64,000 nt of DNA, from assembly GCA_003222135.1 (NCBI GenBank), contig QHUM01000047.1:1-64000 (forward strand), in the 5' to 3' direction. Of the stretch, positions 52,851 to 61,428 are shown one piece after another. How positions within the stretch are numbered: the first letter of the stretch is position 1; the number at the start of each line of letters is the position of its first letter. Made by a program: the position numbers and the translations under genes. The notes beneath the pieces were generated by a model, which saw only the letters and a program-made list of their open reading frames with translations, was not told the origin of the DNA and did no database searches. Source of the stretch: Gemmatimonadota bacterium. GTDB taxonomy: Bacteria; Gemmatimonadota; Gemmatimonadetes; Gemmatimonadales; GWC2-71-9.

Positions 52851-54044
52851 GTGCACTCGCGTCTCGCCAAGCCATTGCTCGCCGTGCTGCTCATCGCCCC
52901 GGTCGTGGCGCCGGGTCCGGGCCGCGCCGCCCGGGCCGCCCGGGCCGCCCTCGACAACGGGCTCGCACGTACGCCCCCGATGGGGTGGAACAGCTGGAAC
53001 CATTTCGGCTGCAACGTGAGCGAGCAGCTGATCAAGGAGGCGGCGGACGCGATCGTGGCCAGCGGCATGCGCGACGCCGGCTACCGCTACGTGGTGATCG
53101 ACGACTGCTGGGAGGTGGCGCGCGACGCCGCCGGTGCCTTGGTCGCCGACTCGGCCCGCTTCCCGCACGGCATCAAGGCGCTGGCGGATTACGTCCACGC
53201 CAAAGGACTGGGGTTCGGGATCTACACCGACGCGGGGACCAACACGTGTCAGCGCCGGCCCGGGACCTACGGTCACGAGGAGCAGGATGCGCGCACGTTC
53301 GCCGCCTGGGGCGTGGACTACGTCAAGGAGGACTGGTGTCACGCGGAGGGGCTCGACGCGCCCACGCAGTACGCCAAGTTCCGCGACGCCCTCGCCAAAG
53401 CGGGCCGGCCGATCGTCTTCAGCATCTGCGAATGGGGGTCGAATGAGCCATGGGCGTGGGCGCCCCAGATCGGCAACCTGTGGCGGACCACCGGCGACAT
53501 CCGGGACAAGTGGTCGTCCATGCTCTCCCTGCTCGATCTCTCGTCGCAGCACGCCAGCGTCGCGCGGCCGGGCGCGTGGAACGACCCCGACATGCTCGAG
53601 GTGGGGAACGGCGGCATGACGGACGGCGAGTACCGCGCCCACTTCAGCCTGTGGGCCATCATGGCCGCGCCGCTCATGGCCGGGAACGACGTGCGGGCCA
53701 TGTCCCCCGCCACGCGCGACATCCTGACGAACGCCGAGGTGATCAGCGTGGATCAGGACTCGCTCGGGGTGCAGGGGATGCTCGTGCGGGAAGGACCGCC
53801 CGAGCTCCAGGCGTGGGCGAAGCCGCTGAAGGACGGCGCGCGCGCGGTGGCGCTGCTCAACCGGGGGGACACGGCGGCCAAGATCACCGCGCGCTTCGAC
53901 CGGCTCGGGCTGCACACCGATTCCGCGACCGTGCGAGACCTGTGGGCGCGGGCCGATCGAGGTGCGTTCAAGCGCGAGTACGCCGCGACGGTGGCGGCAC
54001 ACGGCGTGGCCATGCTGCGCGTCACGCCGATCCGAGCGAAGTAG
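52851..54044 (+). CDS. Alpha-galactosidase, GH27, exported
   Basis: A 397-residue glycosidase. A signal-like segment (KPLLAVLLIAPVVAPGPG) and an Ala-Arg repeat (RAARAARAA, from a 9-base tandem repeat) precede the GH27 domain: TPPMGWNSWNHFGC, VVIDDCWEVA, the nucleophile in YVKEDWC (Asp161) and the acid/base in PGAWNDPDML (Asp247). It removes alpha-galactose or alpha-N-acetylgalactosamine ends. The C-terminal beta domain is complete. It lies between the GH20 and the transporter genes, 28 bases from the latter. Confidence 0.94.
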   Translation: MHSRLAKPLLAVLLIAPVVAPGPGRAARAARAALDNGLARTPPMGWNSWNHFGCNVSEQLIKEAADAIVASGMRDAGYRYVVIDDCWEVARDAAGALVADSARFPHGIKALADYVHAKGLGFGIYTDAGTNTCQRRPGTYGHEEQDARTFAAWGVDYVKEDWCHAEGLDAPTQYAKFRDALAKAGRPIVFSICEWGSNEPWAWAPQIGNLWRTTGDIRDKWSSMLSLLDLSSQHASVARPGAWNDPDMLEVGNGGMTDGEYRAHFSLWAIMAAPLMAGNDVRAMSPATRDILTNAEVISVDQDSLGVQGMLVREGPPELQAWAKPLKDGARAVALLNRGDTAAKITARFDRLGLHTDSATVRDLWARADRGAFKREYAATVAAHGVAMLRVTPIRAK

Positions 54045-54071
54045 TCCCGCGGGACCCTGGGAGACCGTCGC

Positions 54072-55907
54072 ATGACGACGCTGCACTGGATCGATTACGC
54101 CATCATGCTGCTGTACTTCGCGTTCGTGCTCGGCATCGGAGCGATGCTGCGGCGCTACGTGCACACGAGCGAGGACTTCTTCCTCTCGGGCCGCTCGATC
54201 CCCGCCTGGGTGACCGGTCTCGCGTTCATCTCGGCGAACCTGGGCGCACAGGAAGTGATCGGGATGGGTGCCTCGGGCGCCAAGTACGGGATCGCGACGA
54301 GTCACTTTTACTGGGTGGGCGCGATCCCGGCCATGGTGTTCGTGGGGCTCTTCATGATGCCGTTCTACTACGGCTCGCGCGCCCGGTCCGTCCCCGAATA
54401 TCTGAAGCTGCGGTTCGACGAGAAGACGCGGGCGGTGAACGCCGTCTCGTTCGCCGTCATGACGGTGTTCTCGTCCGGCATCTCGCTGTATGCGATGGGG
54501 AAGCTGCTCAATCTGCTGCTGGGATGGAGCTTCGACGCCAGCATCCTCGTCGCGGGGGGCATCGTGCTCGGCTACATCTTCCTCGGCGGCCTGACGAGCG
54601 CCATCTACAACGAGGTGCTGCAGTTCTTCCTCATCGTGTTCGGCTTCGCCCCGCTCGTGTTCCTCGGGCTGCGGGACGTGGGCGGGTGGGCGGGGCTCTC
54701 CGCGCGGCTTGCCGGCGTCGCCACCAGCAACGGCTACGCGGCGGGCGCCTACACGCGGAGCTGGGCGTTCATGGGAAGCGCGTCCGCGAACCCCGTCGGC
54801 GTCGAGTGGTTCGGCCTCGTCATGGGCCTCGGGTTCGTGCTGTCGTTCGGGTACTGGTGCACGGACTTCCTCGTCGTGCAACGCGCCATGGCGGCGAACT
54901 CGATGACGGCGGCGCGGCGCACGCCGCTCATCGCCGCGCTCCCCAAGATGCTGTTTCCCTTCCTCGTGATTCTTCCCGGCATGCTCGCTCTGGTCGTGAG
55001 CTCCACCGCCGTGCGGTCGACGAGCGTCCCGGCGCCGGGTGCGCCCGCGGTGGCCAGTGCCGCCGCCGCGGCGACGGTCGCTCCGGCGAATCCGGTCCCG
55101 GAGCGCCGGGAGGGGATCGTGCCGCCCAAGCTCGACCCGCGCACCGGCGAGCCGCTGCGCGACGCCCGCGGCCGCGTGGTGCTCGACTACGATCTCGCCA
55201 CGCCGATGATGCTGATGCACTTCTTCCCGGCGGGCCTGCTCGGGCTGGGGCTCACGGCGCTGCTGGCGTCGTTCATGTCGGGGATGGCCGGGAACGTGAC
55301 GGCCTTCAATACCGTGTGGACCTACGACCTGTACCAGAGCTATATCCGGCGGGGGGCGCCGGACTCGCACTACCTCGCGATGGGCCGGTTCGCGACGGTG
55401 TTCGGGGTGGCCATCTCTATCGTGGCGGCGTACGTGGCGGCGTCGTTCAACAACATCATGGACTTCCTGCAGCTCGTGTTCGCGTTCGTGAACGCGCCGC
55501 TGTTCGCCACGTTCGCGCTGGGGATGTTCTGGCCGCGGGCCACCGGCCACGGGGCCTTCACCGGCCTCGTCTCCGGCATCCTCGCCGCGGCCGTGCACCA
55601 CGGGATGTCGCTCCCCGCCGGCGCGCACGTCGGCGTCAAGGGCGGGTATTTCGGCGTGGTGACGACGTACCCGAGCGAGCTGGCCCAAACGTTCTGGACC
55701 GCGATCGCGGCGTGGGTCACGTGCTTCGTCGTGACCATCGTCGTCAGCCTGCTGACGCGACCCCGGCCGGCGGAGCAACTGCACGGCCTGGTGTACGGGC
55801 TGACGCCCAAACCCACCGACGACGTGAAGCGGTGGTACGAGCGCCCCGGCCCACTGGCCGTGATCGTGTTGACCCTGACGGTCGCTTTGAACCTGATCTT
55901 TTTTTAG
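54072..55907 (+). CDS. Sodium:solute symporter (SSS family)
   Basis: A 611-residue transporter with about 14 hydrophobic spans. DFFLSGRSIPAWVTGLAFISANLGAQE and GGLTSAIYNEVLQF are SSS signatures close to the SGLT-type sugar transporters, including the Na+-site helix. Residues about 310-355 form an Ala/Pro-rich extra-membrane insertion. It probably imports the sugar released by the adjacent glycosidases. Followed by a small two-span protein. Confidence 0.9.
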   Translation: MTTLHWIDYAIMLLYFAFVLGIGAMLRRYVHTSEDFFLSGRSIPAWVTGLAFISANLGAQEVIGMGASGAKYGIATSHFYWVGAIPAMVFVGLFMMPFYYGSRARSVPEYLKLRFDEKTRAVNAVSFAVMTVFSSGISLYAMGKLLNLLLGWSFDASILVAGGIVLGYIFLGGLTSAIYNEVLQFFLIVFGFAPLVFLGLRDVGGWAGLSARLAGVATSNGYAAGAYTRSWAFMGSASANPVGVEWFGLVMGLGFVLSFGYWCTDFLVVQRAMAANSMTAARRTPLIAALPKMLFPFLVILPGMLALVVSSTAVRSTSVPAPGAPAVASAAAAATVAPANPVPERREGIVPPKLDPRTGEPLRDARGRVVLDYDLATPMMLMHFFPAGLLGLGLTALLASFMSGMAGNVTAFNTVWTYDLYQSYIRRGAPDSHYLAMGRFATVFGVAISIVAAYVAASFNNIMDFLQLVFAFVNAPLFATFALGMFWPRATGHGAFTGLVSGILAAAVHHGMSLPAGAHVGVKGGYFGVVTTYPSELAQTFWTAIAAWVTCFVVTIVVSLLTRPRPAEQLHGLVYGLTPKPTDDVKRWYERPGPLAVIVLTLTVALNLIFF

Positions 55908-55924
55908 GGCGGAAGGGGCGCGGC

Positions 55925-56131
55925 GTGGGAATCGACCTGCGGATGCCGCTGGGCGCGTTGTTCGGCGTGCTGGGCCTGCTGCTCACTCTGTACGGCGCCG
56001 CGACGCGCGGCCAGCCGGGCACTGAGCCGACGGGCGTACCGGTCAACCTGATCTGGGGCGTCGTCCTCCTCGCGTTCGGGCTGTGGATGCTGTTGCTTGC
56101 CCGCCGCGCGCGACAGGCGTCCAAGATGTAG
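55925..56131 (+). CDS. Small two-span membrane protein after the SSS transporter
   Basis: A 68-residue protein with two hydrophobic segments (LGALFGVLGLLLTLYGAAT and NLIWGVVLLAFGLWMLLLA) and a basic tail (RRARQASKM). Small proteins of this form follow SSS symporter genes in several phyla and may be accessory subunits. The GTG start lies 17 bases after the transporter stop with GGAAGGGG upstream. No catalytic feature. Confidence 0.7.
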   Translation: MGIDLRMPLGALFGVLGLLLTLYGAATRGQPGTEPTGVPVNLIWGVVLLAFGLWMLLLARRARQASKM

Positions 56132-56168
56132 CTTGCTCGATGGGGATCACTTCGGAGGAGAATACCAC

Positions 56169-56747
56169 ATGAAGCTTCTCACACTCGCGCTGGCCGTGCC
56201 GCTCCTAGCCGCCGCCGCCCCAAGAGCGGGCGCGCAGGAGGCGCCCAAGGGCCCGGAGCCGCTCCAGGTCGGAGTGGCCGCACCCGACTTCGCGCTCCCG
56301 GGCGCGACGCGCTACGGCGTGCTCAGGAATCCGATCCACTTGAGCGATTTCAAGGGGAAGACGGTCGTCCTCGCCTTCTTCTATAAGGCGCGAACCAAAG
56401 GCTGAACGATCCAAATGCATGCGTACCGTGATCAGTACGCACAGTTGTTTCACGACGGCCGCAACGTGGTGCTCATCGCCATCAGCGTGGATCCCGCCGA
56501 CACGCTCGCCGCGTGGGCTCGGGACGACGAGTTCCAGTATCTGTTCGCGAGCGATACCGGGGGCGTCATCGGCAAGACGTACGGCGCCACCAATCCGAAG
56601 TACGGGCTCGACAACCGCACCCTGTTCGTGGTCGGCCCCGACGGGAAGATCGCGTATCGGGCGACGCCGTTCCGGGAGATCGACCCGACGGCGTACAAGG
56701 AGCTGGGCGCGGCGATCGACCGGGTGGCGCCTAAGCCGGCGGAATAG
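56169..56747 (+). CDS. Exported peroxiredoxin-like selenoprotein (TGA read as selenocysteine)
   Basis: One frame of 193 codons interrupted by a single TGA at codon 79, giving 192 residues if read through. The signal peptide is MKLLTLALAVPLLAAAAPRA. The mature domain is an AhpC/TSA thioredoxin fold: GVAAPDFALPG, TVVLAFFYKARTKG-Sec-TIQMHAYRD, VVLIAISVDPADT, TLFVVGPDGKIAYR. The TGA replaces exactly the peroxidatic Cys. A bacterial SECIS-like hairpin lies 14 bases downstream. Selenocysteine peroxiredoxins are known in other bacteria. The alternative is a nonsense mutation in a recent pseudogene. It ends one base before a convergent thioredoxin gene. Confidence 0.82.
56420..56441 (+). promoter_or_regulatory. 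SECIS-like hairpin downstream of the in-frame TGA
   Basis: TGCGTAC and GTACGCA form a perfect 7-bp stem with an 8-base loop (CGTGATCA) that has G at its second position. The apical loop starts 21 bases after the TGA. These values fit the bacterial SECIS pattern as I know it (loop 16-37 bases away, stem at least 4 bp, G among the first two loop bases). A further CAA/TTG pairing lies below an internal loop. Confidence 0.7.
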
Positions 56748-57242
56748 TCAGTCCCCGAGCAGCCGCCGCAGCACCGCGGCGATGTCCTGCTCGGCGCCGG
56801 CGCCGGTGTACACGACTTTGCCGGCGCGATCGAGCACGACGATGTAAGAGGTCGTGGGCGCCTGATACGCCCGCACCGCCGCTCCGTTCGCATCGTACAG
56901 CACGGGGAACGGCAGCGGGGCCGCTGCGAGGTGGCGCTTGATCGACGCCGGGGTCTCGTTCACGCCGACGCCGACGGCGAGGAACGTCACGTTAGCGCCG
57001 TACTTGGCATGCGCCGCCTTGAGCGACGGCTCGAGCGCCTTGCACAGCGGGCACCACGTAGCCCAGAACTCGAGCAGCACGGGCTGCTTCCCCACGTACT
57101 GCCCCAGGTCCACCACCTTGCCATCGAGATCGGCGAGCGTCACGGCGGGCCCCGTGGTTCCGAGGGGTAGCCCCACGTCCTGCCCGGCCAGCGCCACCGG
57201 GAGGGCGAGGAGACAGCCAGTCGCCAGAGCCAGCAATCGCAT
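56748..57242 (-). CDS. TlpA-like exported thioredoxin
   Basis: A 164-residue thiol-disulfide protein. A signal peptide (LLALATGCLLALPVALAGQ) precedes a thioredoxin fold with active site WATWCPLCKALEPSL (CPLC) and cis-Pro region TSYIVVLDRAGKVVYTG. It would reduce or oxidise periplasmic proteins, probably receiving electrons from the adjacent CcdA-like protein. A GTG 6 bases upstream overlaps the ccdA stop as GTGA and is an alternative start. Its stop lies next to that of the selenoprotein peroxiredoxin, which it could reduce. Confidence 0.9.
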   Translation of the reverse strand: MRLLALATGCLLALPVALAGQDVGLPLGTTGPAVTLADLDGKVVDLGQYVGKQPVLLEFWATWCPLCKALEPSLKAAHAKYGANVTFLAVGVGVNETPASIKRHLAAAPLPFPVLYDANGAAVRAYQAPTTSYIVVLDRAGKVVYTGAGAEQDIAAVLRRLLGD

Positions 57243-57244
57243 CG

Positions 57245-57967
57245 TCACAAGACCGTGCCCATTTGAATGAAGTAGTACTCCGCCATCGCGAGCAGCGCCA
57301 CGCCCGCGACCTTCTTGATCCACAACGTCCAGGCGCCGGTCCGGGGGAGCGACGCTAAGGAGCCCGAGAATACCCCGACGACCACCAGCAGTGCTGTCAT
57401 CCCGAGCGAGAAGACGAAGAGATAGATGAAGCCCAGCGTCGCACTCCGCGTCGTAGCCACCCACGTGAGCACCGCCGCGAAGGCCGGGGCCCCGCACGGC
57501 GCCGCGACGATGCCGGACGTGGCGCCGAGCAGAAACACGCCCCCGTACGATCCCCCCGTGAGGCGTCCGGCCCACTGCAGCAGACGTTGCGGCGCGGACA
57601 CGGGAAACACGTCCAGCATGGCAAGGCCGAAAACGAGCAGCAGGTTCCCGATCGCGAAGCGCGCCCACGGGCTCGCGCTCACGGTGCCGAACAGCGACCC
57701 GGTGAGGCCGGCGATGAGGCCGAGGATCGCGTAAAACAGCGCCAGCCCCGATACGTAGGCGAACGTCAGTCGGGCCGCTCGAGCGCGGGAGGTGCTCCCG
57801 GCCCCCGTGCCCGCGAGGATACCCGCCGTGATCGGGATCATGGGGTAGATGCACGGCGTGAGGCTCGTGACGAGGCCCGCGCCGAACAGCGTGACGAGGG
57901 CGAGGAGCGGGCTCTTCGCCAGCGCCTCGCCCAGGTCCACCACGACGAACAACAGGCCGAGGGTCAA
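57245..57967 (-). CDS. CcdA/DsbD-type transmembrane thiol transporter
   Basis: A 240-residue protein with about six membrane spans. The two redox cysteines sit in LTPCIYPMIPITAG and IVAAPCGAPAFAAV, the CcdA/DsbD membrane-domain pattern. It carries reducing power from cytoplasmic thioredoxin to periplasmic thiol proteins such as the TlpA-like protein encoded directly downstream. The start lies 6 bases after the stop of the Gfo/Idh gene's opposite end, so it is probably in the same minus-strand transcript. Confidence 0.9.
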   Translation of the reverse strand: MTLGLLFVVVDLGEALAKSPLLALVTLFGAGLVTSLTPCIYPMIPITAGILAGTGAGSTSRARAARLTFAYVSGLALFYAILGLIAGLTGSLFGTVSASPWARFAIGNLLLVFGLAMLDVFPVSAPQRLLQWAGRLTGGSYGGVFLLGATSGIVAAPCGAPAFAAVLTWVATTRSATLGFIYLFVFSLGMTALLVVVGVFSGSLASLPRTGAWTLWIKKVAGVALLAMAEYYFIQMGTVL

Positions 57968-57973
57968 CGTCCG

Positions 57974-59323
57974 CTACAAGCTCCACCCCGACCGATAACG
58001 TGGATGGATGAACTCGTCCGGGATACTCACGTTCGTCACCTGGCCGTTCTCCGGGTTGATCTCCAGCGCCCGGCCCAGCCGTACCGCGAGACACCCGAGC
58101 AGTACCATCGACGACAGCCCTCCCGCGTGGCCATCGAACGTCGAGCCCGCGGGCGGCCCGCCCTTGCACGCCGCGATCCACTCGGCGTAGACGCCGGGCG
58201 AGTGCGGGTACTTCGGCTGCTGCGCGGGTGGCGGTGGATCGCCGCTCGCGACGCCCTGCTTCGCGGACGTGAGCAGCTTGGCGTCGTCCCCGTACGTCCC
58301 CGCGGTCAGCTTGCCGTCGCTTCCGATCCAGAGCTGCCCACCGCCCTTGTCGAACGGCCACGCCAGCTCGTCGGCCACTTCGACCGGTCGCGGCGGATAG
58401 AGACTGCCGTCGCGCCAGACCACTTTCACCTCGGGGCGCTTGCCCTTCGCGGCGAACGTGTAGCTGATGCGCGAGCCGGCCGGCGCGGTCTCCTTGAAGA
58501 GCGGTGTCGACTCGGCCTCGATGCGCGTGGGGTAGCCGAGATCGAGGGTCCAGTAGGCGGCGTCCATGATGTGGCACGCCATGTCACCCAGCGCTCCCGT
58601 ACCGAAGTCCCAGAAACCGCGCCACTTGAACGGCGCGTACGCCGGATGATACGGCCGCTCCGACGCGGGCCCGAGCCACAGGTTCCAGTCGAGCGTAGCG
58701 GGAGCGTAGTACTCCTCGAGCGGCCGGTCGAGCGCCTGCGGCCAGATCGGCCGATTGGTCCAGAAGTGCACCTCGCGCACCGACCCGATGGCGCCTGCTT
58801 CGACCAACTCGCGGATCTGGCGCGTGCCGTCGCGCGCGTGCCCCTGGTTCCCCATCTGGGTCATGATCTTGGGATGACTGCGCGCGTAGTCGGCCAGCGC
58901 GCGCACTTCGCCCATGGTCCGGGCGAGCGGCTTTTGGATGTAGGTGTGCTTGCCCGCCTTCAGGGCGAGCATTCCGGCGGCGGCGTGCGAGTGGTCGGGC
59001 GTCGACACCGTCACGGCGTCGATGTTCTTCGACTCCTTGTCGAACATCTCGCGGTAATCCTTGTATCGCTTCGCCTTGATATAGGTCTGGAACGCGTCTT
59101 CGGCGCTCTTCCAATCCACGTCGCACAGGGCGTAGATGTTCTCCCCCTCCATGCCGCGCACGTCGTTGCGGCCCATGCCCCCCACGCCGATGCAGGCGAC
59201 GTTGAGCTTGTCGCTGGGCGCGCGGTAGCCACGACCCAGCACGTGCCGGGGCACGATGGTGAAGGCCACGCCGGCGCCCACGTCGCCGACGAATTTCCGT
59301 CTCGAGATGCGTTTGCGTGACAT
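57974..59323 (-). CDS. Tat-exported Gfo/Idh/MocA family oxidoreductase
   Basis: A 449-residue protein with a twin-arginine leader (ISRRKFVGDVGAGVAFTIV). The Rossmann part has VACIGVGGMGRND and STPDHSHAAAGMLALKAGKH with the YIQKP (EKP variant) motif; the C-terminal domain has WRGFWDFGTGALGDMACH. Exported members carry tightly bound NAD and act on glycosides in the periplasm; some oxidise C3 of sugars. It follows the MFS gene by 13 bases in a four-gene minus-strand set with DUF1080. Confidence 0.92.
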   Translation of the reverse strand: MSRKRISRRKFVGDVGAGVAFTIVPRHVLGRGYRAPSDKLNVACIGVGGMGRNDVRGMEGENIYALCDVDWKSAEDAFQTYIKAKRYKDYREMFDKESKNIDAVTVSTPDHSHAAAGMLALKAGKHTYIQKPLARTMGEVRALADYARSHPKIMTQMGNQGHARDGTRQIRELVEAGAIGSVREVHFWTNRPIWPQALDRPLEEYYAPATLDWNLWLGPASERPYHPAYAPFKWRGFWDFGTGALGDMACHIMDAAYWTLDLGYPTRIEAESTPLFKETAPAGSRISYTFAAKGKRPEVKVVWRDGSLYPPRPVEVADELAWPFDKGGGQLWIGSDGKLTAGTYGDDAKLLTSAKQGVASGDPPPPAQQPKYPHSPGVYAEWIAACKGGPPAGSTFDGHAGGLSSMVLLGCLAVRLGRALEINPENGQVTNVSIPDEFIHPRYRSGWSL

Positions 59324-59336
59324 GATGCGACCCTCC

Positions 59337-60572
59337 TCAGTCGGCCGCCACGGGCGCGGGCGCGCGCGCGCCCCCCGGGCGAAACATGGCTGCGAATAGG
59401 ACCAGAACGACCGCGGCGAACCCAGCCGGCAGCACCCAGAAGCTGGGCCAACGCCCGAGGGTCAAGCTGGCCGCGCCGCCCAAGAACCGGTTGTACACGT
59501 TGCCCGCCACCTGCGCGCCGATGAGCATGCCGACGCCATAGGTGACCAGCACCAGGAATCCCTGCGCCTGGCCGCGAATCGCGGGTGTCGATTTCTTGTC
59601 CACGTAGATCTGACCGGTGACGAAAAAGAAGTCGTAGCACACGCCGTGCAGCAGGATCGCGATGATGATGAGCGAGAGGACCGCGGAGGGCGCCGCCACC
59701 GCAAACAGGGCGTAGCGCACGACCCAGGCGGCCATGCCCACCATCAGCATCCGCTTCACCCCGAGCCGCACGAAAAAGACCGGCATGAGCAACATGAAGA
59801 TCACCTCGGACATCTGCCCGAGCGACTGGGTCGCCGCGATTTTGGTGATGCCCGCATCGCCCAGGAAGATCTGGGTGAAGTTGTAATAGGCCGCCAGCGG
59901 GATGCACAGCAGGAGCGAGGCGGCAATGAAGACGTAGAACGCGCGGTCGCCGAGCTGCGCCAGTGCGTCGAGACCGAGGATGCTGCGCAGCGAGACCCGC
60001 TGCCCGGCTCCGGGCGGTGGTGTGTGGGGCAGTAGGAAGCTGAAGAGCCCCAATAGCACGCTCGCCGTGGCGGTCGTGTAAATCGGCAGAGCCGTGGGCT
60101 CCGGGACAACGCCGATCAGCGGTCCCAGCACGAAGCTGATGAACAGTCCCGCTACGATCCAGCCGGCCGTTCCGAACACTCGGATCAGAGGAAATTGCTT
60201 CTCCTGTGACTGGATGTGGTGGAACGCCAGGCTGTTCGCGAGGCCGAGGGTCGGCATGTAGCACAGGTTGTAGAGCAGCAGGAGCAGGATGAACACGACG
60301 GGCGCGCCCGCGGCCCCCGGCACGGCGAACATGATCACGCCGCCCAGCAGGTGGAGCACGCCGAGCACCTTCTCGGTCGCGAAGTAGCGGTCCGCGATCA
60401 GCCCGAGGAAGAACGGCGCCACGATGGCCGCGATCGGGTTCACCGTATAGGGCCAGTGTGTCAGCGTCTCCATGCCATGATGGGTCATGTACACTGCGAT
60501 CGTCGTGTACCACGCACCCCAGATGAAGAACTGCAGAAACATCATCGCCGACAGCCTGGCGCGGACGCTCAC
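59337..60572 (-). CDS. MFS transporter, nucleoside:H+ symporter-like
   Basis: A 411-residue membrane protein with about 12 spans. The N-terminus RLSAMMFLQFFIWGAWYTTIAVYM and GLANSLAFHHI are typical of the NupG-like group seen in carbohydrate loci. It probably imports a sugar or nucleoside. The GTG start overlaps the DUF1080 stop as GTGA, showing translational coupling with a keto-sugar-processing enzyme. Confidence 0.88.
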   Translation of the reverse strand: MSVRARLSAMMFLQFFIWGAWYTTIAVYMTHHGMETLTHWPYTVNPIAAIVAPFFLGLIADRYFATEKVLGVLHLLGGVIMFAVPGAAGAPVVFILLLLLYNLCYMPTLGLANSLAFHHIQSQEKQFPLIRVFGTAGWIVAGLFISFVLGPLIGVVPEPTALPIYTTATASVLLGLFSFLLPHTPPPGAGQRVSLRSILGLDALAQLGDRAFYVFIAASLLLCIPLAAYYNFTQIFLGDAGITKIAATQSLGQMSEVIFMLLMPVFFVRLGVKRMLMVGMAAWVVRYALFAVAAPSAVLSLIIIAILLHGVCYDFFFVTGQIYVDKKSTPAIRGQAQGFLVLVTYGVGMLIGAQVAGNVYNRFLGGAASLTLGRWPSFWVLPAGFAAVVLVLFAAMFRPGGARAPAPVAAD

Positions 60573-61315
60573 GGCAGCACCCGGATCTTGATATTGCGGA
60601 ACGTCACGGGGTACTCGTGCTCCTGCAAGCCGATGTAGCCCTCGGCGTTGCGGCCGTAACGCGGGTGCGGGGCGAACTTGCTCGCCTTCACTTTGGCCTC
60701 CCAATCCGGGCTGCCCAGCTCGTACTGGACCACCTTCACGCCGTTGAGCCAGTGCTCGACGTGATTGCCGTTCACCACGAGGCGCACCTGGTTCCACTGG
60801 CCGGGGCCCTTCACGACTCCGGCGGGCGACGGATACAGACCGTAGTCGGCGCCGGCCGCCGTCAGGCGGGACTGGCCGTCGGGATGCCCGACGTCGTCGA
60901 GCACCTGCATCTCCGGCTCGCTCCAGTAGATGGCGTTGTCGTCCGGATCTTCGCTCGCGCGGTAGAAGATCCCGCTGTTGCCGTTCTTGGCGATGTTCCA
61001 CTCGAGCGACAGCTCGAAGTTCTTGAACTTCTCCTTCGTGATGATGTCGGCCGCCGGCTTGACGCGCTTCAGCGTCCCGTCCACCACCTGCCACCCCGAT
61101 GGCATCGAATCCATCTTCCATCCGCGCCACCCTGCCGTGGTCTTACCGTCGAACAACAGGCGCCAGCCCGCGGCGCGCTCGTCCGCAGTAAGCGTGTTGA
61201 GCGGCGCGGCGCCGCCGGCCGAACCGGCCTGCTGGGCACCGGCCGCGCCCGGCGCCGCCAACCACGCGCCTGCCAGACACGCCCCGAGCAGGCTCATTGC
61301 CTTCAGGTGGTTCAC
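60569..61315 (-). CDS. DUF1080 (3-keto-disaccharide hydrolase type) protein, exported
   Basis: A 248-residue protein with a signal peptide (LLGACLAGAWLAAPGAAGA). The concanavalin-like beta-sandwich has WRLLFDGKTTAGWRGW, KFKNFELSLEWNIAKNGNSGIFYRA, WSEPEMQVLDD and YIGLQEHEYPVTFRNIKIR. Members cleave 3-keto-glycosides produced by a dehydrogenase. It heads the minus-strand set (DUF1080, MFS, Gfo/Idh, CcdA, TlpA). The GTG start has a strong GAGGAGGAG site. The 113 bases upstream to argR show no clear promoter. Confidence 0.92.
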   Translation of the reverse strand: MNHLKAMSLLGACLAGAWLAAPGAAGAQQAGSAGGAAPLNTLTADERAAGWRLLFDGKTTAGWRGWKMDSMPSGWQVVDGTLKRVKPAADIITKEKFKNFELSLEWNIAKNGNSGIFYRASEDPDDNAIYWSEPEMQVLDDVGHPDGQSRLTAAGADYGLYPSPAGVVKGPGQWNQVRLVVNGNHVEHWLNGVKVVQYELGSPDWEAKVKASKFAPHPRYGRNAEGYIGLQEHEYPVTFRNIKIRVLP

Positions 61316-61428
61316 GTGCTCCTCCTCTCGTCAGGTTTCGGGGGAATCGGGCGTCAATGCTACGATACGCCCGGGGTTCGGGGAAGGTTGGGCGCAAAGC
61401 CCGTGCCTCGAGGGGTCAGCGATGAGGA

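Noticed and set aside
52921..52952. GCCGCCCGG tandem repeat near the GH27 start
   Set aside because: A coding Ala-Arg repeat next to the signal peptide; too short to be more than a local slippage expansion.
52812..55784. 990-codon open frame on the minus strand
   Set aside because: Antisense to the GH27 and SSS genes, His/Arg/Gln-rich without motifs.
56406..56747. Reading the peroxiredoxin as two separate small genes or a frameshifted pseudogene
   Set aside because: Both halves are in the same frame and the break is a single TGA at the catalytic Cys with a SECIS-like hairpin, so selenocysteine is the simpler explanation; a point nonsense mutation cannot be excluded.
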